Assembly (NCBI GenBank): GCA_002774555.1
Contig: PEYC01000056.1
Location: forward strand, 461 to 15,024
Length of the DNA: 14,564 bases
Direction: 5' to 3'
Origin: Candidatus Nealsonbacteria bacterium CG08_land_8_20_14_0_20_36_22
GTDB taxonomy: Bacteria; Patescibacteriota; Minisyncoccia; Minisyncoccales; GWA2-38-27
Below, in pieces: positions 6,558-11,055 of this stretch. Position 1 is the first letter of the stretch. The number at the start of each line of letters is the position of its first letter. The notes below the pieces were generated by a model. The model searched no databases. It was not told where the DNA came from and saw only the letters and a list, made by a program, of their open reading frames with translations. The position numbers and the translations under genes were made by a program.

Positions 6558-7882
6558 AAAAAAGTTATTAATTCTCTCTTTTTCTTCTCTAATATCTCCT
6601 GATTTTCAGCTTCAATAGTTAGACGCAGGAGAGGTTCGGTTTGAGAAGGACGAATATTGAACCACCAATCTTTATATTCTACTGTAACGCCGTCTAAATA
6701 ATCCTGTTTACCATCAGAGAACTGCTCTCTGATTTTTTTTAATATTGTTTCCTTATTTTTGACTTTAAAATTAATTTCAGCTGATTTGGCATAAGGTGAT
6801 AATTCTTTTGTAAGCTCTGAAACTTTTTTGCCAGAAGCTGAAATTATTTGCAGTAAAGTTAAAAATGCAATCATGCCGGAATCTGAATAAAAATTATCTT
6901 TAAAGCAGTAGTGTCCAGATAGTTCTCCGCCCATTATTCCATTATTTTTTAATATACCTTTTTGAATATTAAGAAACCCAACCTGTGTCCGGATTGGATT
7001 ACCGCCCCACTTTTTAATAAATTCTGGCACTGACTTAGAACAAATTAAATTATAAGCAACTCCTTTGCCCGGGTTTTTTTCTAGAAAATATTTCGCCAAA
7101 AGTAAAAGGGTGATATCAGCTCGGACAAAATTACCCTTCTCGTCTATTAAAAAAATTCTATCAGCATCACCGTCAAAGATAAAACCGAAATCTGATTTCT
7201 TTTTTATAACTCCATTACTAATCTGATCAGTTGCTCCCTCAAATAAAGGATTTGAAGGGTGGTTGGGAAAATTTCCATCTAATTTAAAATTCAAAGGAAT
7301 AATTTTTAAGGGTAACTTCTGAGCAATTTGAGGGATAGTTTTTCCTGCCATACCATTTCCAGCATCAATAACCACCTTAAAAGACTTTATTTTATCAATC
7401 TCAACAAAAGAGAAAATGTGATTTAAATAATCTTGCCAAATATCTATCTCTTTAATCTCGCCATTCTTTCCGGATTTAGAGAAATTGCTTTTCTCAACTA
7501 TTTCAATCATATCTTTTCCACGAATCACATTAACCACATCTCCTTCTTTCTTGACCGTCTTGAAACCATTATATTCTTTAGGATTATGACTAGCAGTTAT
7601 CATAATTCCCCCATCGTAACCGTAGTGCCCAACTGTAAAATATAAACATTCTGTTGGAACCTGACCAATATTATAAACATCAGCGCCTTGGATAGTAATG
7701 CCTTCTGTCAACGATTTAAAAAGAGCAGGCGAAGAAAACCGCATATCTTGGCCGACCGCCACTGTTTTTGCTTTTGTATGTTCAATAAAGGCCCGGCCAA
7801 TTTTATAAGCAGCTTCTTTATTTAGTTCTTTAGGATAAATCCCTCGGATATCATATGATTTGAAAATAGATTTGACTATCAT
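6554..7882 (-). CDS. manB: phosphomannomutase/phosphoglucomutase
   Basis: 442 residues of the alpha-D-phosphohexomutase family, which moves phosphate between C6 and C1 of mannose or glucose phosphates for nucleotide-sugar and glycan synthesis. All four domain signatures are present: the phosphoserine loop TASHNP (96-101, Ser98), metal loop DGDADR (237-242), sugar-binding loop GGELSGH (318-324), and phosphate-binding RPSQTEPLLR (411-420). The GGELSGH form fits the PMM/PGM branch rather than phosphoglucosamine mutase, but sugar preference cannot be fixed from sequence alone. The N-terminus FKSYDIRGIYP is typical and supports the ATG at 7882. A strong promoter-like element sits 8 bases before it. 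It converges on trpS (4-base overlap of the ends) and diverges from ychF with a 31-base gap. Confidence 0.92.
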   Translation of the reverse strand: MIVKSIFKSYDIRGIYPKELNKEAAYKIGRAFIEHTKAKTVAVGQDMRFSSPALFKSLTEGITIQGADVYNIGQVPTECLYFTVGHYGYDGGIMITASHNPKEYNGFKTVKKEGDVVNVIRGKDMIEIVEKSNFSKSGKNGEIKEIDIWQDYLNHIFSFVEIDKIKSFKVVIDAGNGMAGKTIPQIAQKLPLKIIPLNFKLDGNFPNHPSNPLFEGATDQISNGVIKKKSDFGFIFDGDADRIFLIDEKGNFVRADITLLLLAKYFLEKNPGKGVAYNLICSKSVPEFIKKWGGNPIRTQVGFLNIQKGILKNNGIMGGELSGHYCFKDNFYSDSGMIAFLTLLQIISASGKKVSELTKELSPYAKSAEINFKVKNKETILKKIREQFSDGKQDYLDGVTVEYKDWWFNIRPSQTEPLLRLTIEAENQEILEKKKRELITFF

Positions 7883-7900
7883 ATAATATTATTATATCAT
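7872..7900 (+). promoter_or_regulatory. putative ychF operon promoter, overlapping the divergent mutase promoter
   Basis: TTGACT (7872-7877), a 17-base spacer and TATCAT (7895-7900); each hexamer differs from the sigma-70 consensus at one base. The -35 box lies within the first codons of the divergent mutase gene. Transcription about 7 bases after the -10 would leave a leader of roughly 7 bases before ATG 7914, too short for a normal ribosome-binding site. Confidence 0.5.
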
Positions 7901-7920
7901 AAAAAATACTTCCATGTCAT
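7891..7920 (-). promoter_or_regulatory. putative mutase promoter, overlapping the ychF promoter and start codon
   Basis: Read on the minus strand: ATGACA (7920-7915), an 18-base spacer, and a perfect TATAAT (7896-7891) ending 8 bases before the ATG at 7882. The predicted start lies one or two bases from the start codon, so the mRNA would be essentially leaderless. The -35 box lies within the first codons of ychF. The -10 box shares bases 7895-7896 with the -10 box of the opposing promoter. Confidence 0.55.
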
Positions 7921-8762
7921 TTTCAGTAGGAATAATTGGTCTACCTAATGTTGGCAAGTCCACCCTATTTAAAGCCCTGACCAAAAAACAGGTTGATATC
8001 GCAGATTACCCATTTACCACCATTAACCCAAATATAGGAGTGGTTGTCGTTCCAGATGAAAGATTGGAAAAAATTGCCAAAATAGTTCAGCCGGAAAAAA
8101 TTACTCCCACGGTTATTAAATTTGTAGATATTGCTGGTTTGGTAAAAGGGGCCCACCAGGGAGAGGGTTTGGGAAATCAGTTTCTGTCTTATATTAGACC
8201 ATGTGATGCAATAGTAGAAATAATAAGGGTCTTTAAAGCCCAAAGGCCTGGAGAAGAAATTAATCCTGAAAAAGACATTGAAATAATTGAAACAGAACTT
8301 TTAATGAAAGACCAAGAAATTGGCGACAATGTCTTAACTTCTAAGCCAAAAATATATCTTTTTAATACCCAAAGTAGCGAAGAGTTTCCCAAGATGAATC
8401 TAAAAGATGAAGCAGATATGTCAGAATTGTCAGAAGAAGAAATAAAAGAGTTGGGTTTTAAGTCTCAGCTTGACCAATTAATTCTCGCTTGCTACAATAT
8501 CTTAGGCCTAATTACCTTCTTTACCATAACTGGAGGTAAAGAAGCCAGAGCCTGGACTTTAAAAAAGGGTTCAAATATTATTAAGGCGGCTGAGAAGGTC
8601 CATTCTGATTTTGCTGAGAAATTTATCAAAGCAGAAGTAATTCCTTGGCAAAAGTTAATAGAGACAGATTCCTGGCTTAAAGCAAGAGAAACGGGAAAAA
8701 TCAAAACAGCTGGTAAAGAGTATCTGGTCCAAGATGGAGATGTGATAGAATTTAAAATTTAA
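7914..8762 (+). CDS. ychF: YchF/OLA1-family NTPase, short form lacking most of the coiled-coil domain
   Basis: 282 residues against about 363 in typical YchF. The P-loop GLPNVGKST (9-17), the DYPFTT switch I segment, G3 DIAG (72-75) and HQGEGLGNQFL (81-91, with the catalytic-region His) are intact. The C-terminal TGS domain is also intact (about 200-282, with TFFTITGGKEARAWTLKKG and VQDGDVIEFKI). The missing part lies between ELLMKDQEI (127-136) and KPKIYLFN (134-141 region onward), where YchF normally has a long helical coiled-coil (A domain). The nucleotide-specificity motif, usually NVDE or NMKE, reads NTQS at 141-144. The family binds ATP better than GTP and associates with ribosomes. The reading frame is clean, so this is a shortened gene rather than a frameshift. 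It heads the operon ychF-rpsF-ssb-rpsR. Confidence 0.9.
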   Translation: MSFSVGIIGLPNVGKSTLFKALTKKQVDIADYPFTTINPNIGVVVVPDERLEKIAKIVQPEKITPTVIKFVDIAGLVKGAHQGEGLGNQFLSYIRPCDAIVEIIRVFKAQRPGEEINPEKDIEIIETELLMKDQEIGDNVLTSKPKIYLFNTQSSEEFPKMNLKDEADMSELSEEEIKELGFKSQLDQLILACYNILGLITFFTITGGKEARAWTLKKGSNIIKAAEKVHSDFAEKFIKAEVIPWQKLIETDSWLKARETGKIKTAGKEYLVQDGDVIEFKI

Positions 8763-8766
8763 CTTT

Positions 8767-9156
8767 ATGAGAAATTACGAATTAACTTATCTTATTCCAT
8801 CTGATTTAACAGAAAAAGATTTAAAAGAAATTACAGAAAAAATAAAAAACTTTATTCAAGAAGAGAACGGTGTTTTAATTAAAACAAGAGAGTTTGAGAA
8901 AAGAAAACTCGGCTATCCTATAAATAAGAAGGGGGAAGGTTTTTTAGGCAGTTTGGATTTTTCTCTGAATCCCGAAAAGTTAAAAAATTTCGCTAAAAAA
9001 CTCAAAGCTGAAAATCGGATTCTCCGCTATATAGTTTCAACAAAAAAAGTCCTTAAGGAAATGCTCATTAAAAAAACTTTGGCTCGCCGGCCAAAGGACA
9101 GAAAGGCCGAATTAAAAGAAATTGACAAAAAAATTGAAGAAATCCTTAGAGAATAA
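8767..9156 (+). CDS. rpsF: 30S ribosomal protein bS6
   Basis: 129 residues. MRNYELTYLIPSDLTEKDLKE opens the ferredoxin-like bS6 fold; KRKLGYPINKKGEGFLGSLDFSL in the middle and AENRILRYIVSTKK at about 80-93 are the characteristic strands that pack against bS18 on the 30S platform. After the core there is a charged, helical C-terminal extension of about 30 residues (ARRPKDRKAELKEIDKKIEE). It starts four bases after the ychF stop and one base separates its stop from the ssb start. The order rpsF-ssb-rpsR is the widespread bacterial arrangement. The classic S6:S18-binding mRNA leader was not recognised upstream; the gap to ychF is too short to hold it. Confidence 0.93.
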   Translation: MRNYELTYLIPSDLTEKDLKEITEKIKNFIQEENGVLIKTREFEKRKLGYPINKKGEGFLGSLDFSLNPEKLKNFAKKLKAENRILRYIVSTKKVLKEMLIKKTLARRPKDRKAELKEIDKKIEEILRE

Positions 9157-9157
9157 C

Positions 9158-9652
9158 ATGAACCTAAATAAAGTTATTTTAGTAGGTCGTTTAACTAAAG
9201 ACCCGGAAGCAAGGACAACCCCTTCGGGCCAAACTGTTTGTAATTTTGGATTAGCTACGAACCGGGTATGGACTGACCGAGAGACAAACCAAAAACAAGA
9301 GAAAACTGAATTCCATAATATTGTTTTATGGAGAAAGTTAGCTGAAATCGCCTCCCAGTATCTAAAAAAAGGAAGCCTGGTTTTAATTGAAGGAAGAATG
9401 GAAACAAGGTCCTGGCAGGATGCCAACGGAAATAAAAAATATAAGACAGAGGTTGTTGCCGAAAGCATGCAATTAGGTCCCAGAAGTAATTATCAAGAAA
9501 CCAAACAATCCCCGTTAAAAAAAAGCGAGACAACCCAAGAAGATGATATTCCGGTTATTGAAGAAAACAAACCATCTCTTGCTTCCTCTGATGAAAATCA
9601 AAACAACGATGATAAAGAGAAGGAGATAGACGTGAAGGACATCCCATTTTAA
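9158..9652 (+). CDS. ssb: single-stranded DNA-binding protein
   Basis: 164 residues. MNLNKVILVGRLTKDPEAR opens the OB fold (about 1-107). WTDRETNQKQEKTEFHNIVLW and GSLVLIEGRMETRSWQDANG carry the aromatic and basic residues that contact DNA. A disordered Glu/Asp/Asn/Ser-rich tail follows, ending in the conserved acidic tip DVKDIPF, which recruits replication and repair partners. ATG 9158 was chosen because the OB fold starts right there; an earlier start at 9122 would add 12 lysine-rich residues and overlap rpsF. SSB coats single-stranded DNA during replication, recombination (with RecA) and repair. It sits between rpsF and rpsR, in the conserved order. Confidence 0.94.
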   Translation: MNLNKVILVGRLTKDPEARTTPSGQTVCNFGLATNRVWTDRETNQKQEKTEFHNIVLWRKLAEIASQYLKKGSLVLIEGRMETRSWQDANGNKKYKTEVVAESMQLGPRSNYQETKQSPLKKSETTQEDDIPVIEENKPSLASSDENQNNDDKEKEIDVKDIPF

Positions 9653-9750
9653 TTTTCAATTATCAATTTTCAATTTTCAATCAAATCCCAATTTCTCAAT
9701 TTTCAATTGAAAATTAAATCATTGAAAATTGGTCATTGAAAATTGGAAAT
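9653..9750. repeat. AT-rich direct/inverted repeat between ssb and rpsR
   Basis: The gap contains repeated TCAATTTTCAAT-type units on the left (about 9653-9705) and their complements ATTGAAAATTGG on the right (9721-9732, 9735-9746). At the centre is a perfect 18-base palindrome, AATTTTCAATTGAAAATT, at 9698-9715. The whole can fold as a long AT hairpin. The right half supplies a spurious TTG start for rpsR. It resembles the element upstream of trpS and may belong to the same interspersed family. Confidence 0.65.
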
Positions 9751-9751
9751 T

Positions 9752-9768
9752 CTTTTACGAAGTAAAAG
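9752..9768 (+). promoter_or_regulatory. small hairpin immediately before the rpsR start codon
   Basis: CTTTTAC (9752-9758), a GAA loop (9759-9761) and GTAAAAG (9762-9768) make a perfect 7-base-pair stem ending two bases before ATG 9771. It covers the place where a ribosome-binding site would be, and no Shine-Dalgarno sequence is present. It could regulate or position rpsR translation or protect a processed 5' end. Confidence 0.4.
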
Positions 9769-9770
9769 CT

Positions 9771-9968
9771 ATGGATTGCTACTTTTGCCAAAGAAATATA
9801 AAAGAAATTGACTTTCAAAATACACGCCTTACCAGTAGGTTTATTTCTGGTTTAGGCAAAATCAGGTCAAGAAAAAAAACCGGCCTCTGCGCCAAACACC
9901 AACGACAAGTTGCCAAAGCAATTAAAAAAGCCCGGCACTTGGGGCTGCTTTCGGCTCAAGAGAAATAA
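9771..9968 (+). CDS. rpsR: 30S ribosomal protein bS18
   Basis: 65 residues, slightly short for bS18, which partners bS6 on the 30S platform. CYFC at the N-terminus (Cys3, Cys6) and the later CAKH give a CxxC...CxxH zinc-ribbon-like set, the zinc-binding form of bS18. GLGKIRSRKKTGLCAKHQRQVAKAIKKARHLGLL matches the family core. The start is ATG 9771; extending upstream to a TTG at 9729 would add residues encoded by the AT repeat and was rejected. It is last in the ychF-rpsF-ssb-rpsR operon but separated from ssb by a 118-base gap containing a repeat and a hairpin. It converges on recA with a six-base gap. Confidence 0.93.
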   Translation: MDCYFCQRNIKEIDFQNTRLTSRFISGLGKIRSRKKTGLCAKHQRQVAKAIKKARHLGLLSAQEK

Positions 9969-10002
9969 AAAAAGCTATGTTTTTTCTATGATGGCTTTTT
10001 TT
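9967..10002. terminator. possible bidirectional terminator between rpsR and recA
   Basis: AAAAAAAGC (9967-9975) and GCTTTTTTT (9994-10002) are complementary and flank an 18-base loop. On both strands the hairpin ends in a T run, as expected for an intrinsic terminator usable by the convergent rpsR and recA transcripts. The stem has only two G-C pairs, so strength is doubtful. It overlaps the rpsR stop and the last codons of recA. Confidence 0.4.
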
Positions 10003-10970
10003 ATTTCTCTAACTATGTTTGGAGACGATTTCAAGAATATTTTCGCTCCTTCCATTCCCTGGCCTAATTTTGTTTCTTTATACTGGTACCAACTGCCAGC
10101 TTTTGTTATAACTCCATTTTCCAAACCAGTATTAACAAGATCTGCCAGCTTAGAGATGCCTTCGTTGTAATAAATGTCAAATTCAGTGGTTTTAAACGGC
10201 GGAGCAACTTTGTTTTTTACAATTTTAACTTTAACTCTATTCCCGACAATTTCTTCTCCTTGTTTTATTTTAGCTGTTCTTCTTAATTCTACTCTTACCG
10301 AAGAATAAAATTTCAAAGCCAGTCCTCCGGGAGTTGTTTCTGGATTTCCATAAACACCGATTTTCATTCTGGTTTGATTTAAAAATATAACTGATGTTTT
10401 GGTTTTTGCCACAATTGCCGAGAGTTTTCTAAGGGCGCTGGACATTAAACGAGCTTGCAGACCTATTTGGAACTCGCCCATTTCACCGGCAATTTCAGCT
10501 TTTGGAGTCAAGGCTGCTACCGAATCAATAACAATAACATCAACTTCTCCTGACCTCACCAGGGTTTCCACAATTTGGAGGGCTTCTTCTCCTGAGTCTG
10601 GTTGGGAAATTAAAAGATCTTCAGTTCTCACCCCAATTTTTTTAGCATAATCCGGATCCAAAGCATGTTCTGCATCAACAAAAGCAGCAACTCCGTTTTT
10701 TTTCTGCGCCTCAGCGCAAATATGTAAGGCAACCGTGGTCTTGCCGCTGGATTCCTGACCATAAATCTCAACTATCCTGCCTCGAGGAATGCCGCCAACT
10801 CCTAAAACTAAATCCAAAGAAATGGAACCGGTAGAAATAGTATCAATATCAACCGGCCTCGCGTCTTTAAGCTTCATAATCGCTCCCTCGCCGAAGCGCT
10901 GTTTAATTTCTGCTACTGCTTCCTCTAAGTTTTTTCTTTCTAATTTTTCTTCTTCTTGTTTTTTTACCAT
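9975..10970 (-). CDS. recA: recombinase RecA
   Basis: 331 residues. The core ATPase is complete: Walker A GQESSGKT (71-78), catalytic Glu101 in VDAEHALDP, Walker B VIVID (145-149), the L1 DNA-binding loop region AEIAGEMGEFQIGLQARL (158-175), the LNQTRMKIG motif (197-205) and the L2 loop PETTPGGLALKFY (210-222). GVYGNPE is one residue shorter than the usual GVMFGNPE. The C-terminal domain is present, but the acidic tail seen in longer RecA proteins is reduced. RecA forms filaments on single-stranded DNA, drives strand exchange and, where an SOS system exists, activates LexA cleavage; I found no LexA box upstream. A promoter-like element ends 7 bases before the ATG. It lies downstream of ftsK on the same strand. 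Confidence 0.96.
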   Translation of the reverse strand: MVKKQEEEKLERKNLEEAVAEIKQRFGEGAIMKLKDARPVDIDTISTGSISLDLVLGVGGIPRGRIVEIYGQESSGKTTVALHICAEAQKKNGVAAFVDAEHALDPDYAKKIGVRTEDLLISQPDSGEEALQIVETLVRSGEVDVIVIDSVAALTPKAEIAGEMGEFQIGLQARLMSSALRKLSAIVAKTKTSVIFLNQTRMKIGVYGNPETTPGGLALKFYSSVRVELRRTAKIKQGEEIVGNRVKVKIVKNKVAPPFKTTEFDIYYNEGISKLADLVNTGLENGVITKAGSWYQYKETKLGQGMEGAKIFLKSSPNIVREIKKAIIEKT

Positions 10971-10977
10971 ATAGTTT

Positions 10978-11006
10978 ATTTTAACTTATTTAATCTTTCT
11001 GCTCAA
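10978..11006 (-). promoter_or_regulatory. putative recA promoter
   Basis: On the minus strand: TTGAGC (11006-11001), a 17-base spacer and TAAAAT (10983-10978), then exactly 7 bases to the recA ATG at 10970. A transcript starting at the usual distance would be leaderless or nearly so. No Shine-Dalgarno sequence precedes the ATG, which agrees with this. Confidence 0.5.
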
Positions 11007-11055
11007 GTTCAGTTTGAATAGAGTTAACCCCGTTTTCTCGGAAATTTATTGTCAT
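10990..11055 (-). CDS. possible 21-codon ORF coupled to the ftsK stop
   Basis: ATG at 11055-11053 overlaps the ftsK TGA stop as ATGA, the classic arrangement for coupled translation. A GGGAG Shine-Dalgarno-like sequence lies 5 bases upstream, better than for most genes here. The frame encodes MTINFRENGVNSIQTELEQKD and stops with TAA at 10992-10990, overlapping the recA promoter region. It resembles no family I recognise. It may be a small protein or chance. Confidence 0.25.
   Translation of the reverse strand: MTINFRENGVNSIQTELEQKD

Noticed and set aside
6557..6600. Possible terminator hairpin downstream of trpS
   Set aside because: The TTAGAAAAAAG and CTTCTCTAA-like segments pair only with mismatches and lack a GC core; the region is the mutase coding end.
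9122..9157. Upstream start for ssb overlapping rpsF
   Set aside because: It adds a lysine-rich tail with no match to SSB; MNLNKVILVGRL is the canonical N-terminus.
9729..9770. TTG start extending rpsR by 14 residues
   Set aside because: The extension is repeat-encoded; bS18 starts close to the CxxC motif, which fits ATG 9771.
10971..11051. LexA/SOS box upstream of recA
   Set aside because: No CTG-N10-CAG or GAAC-N4-GTTC type site was found in this interval.
11052..11054. UGA reassignment (as in Gracilibacteria)
   Set aside because: All long frames are complete under the standard code, and the ftsK UGA coincides with the natural end of the protein.
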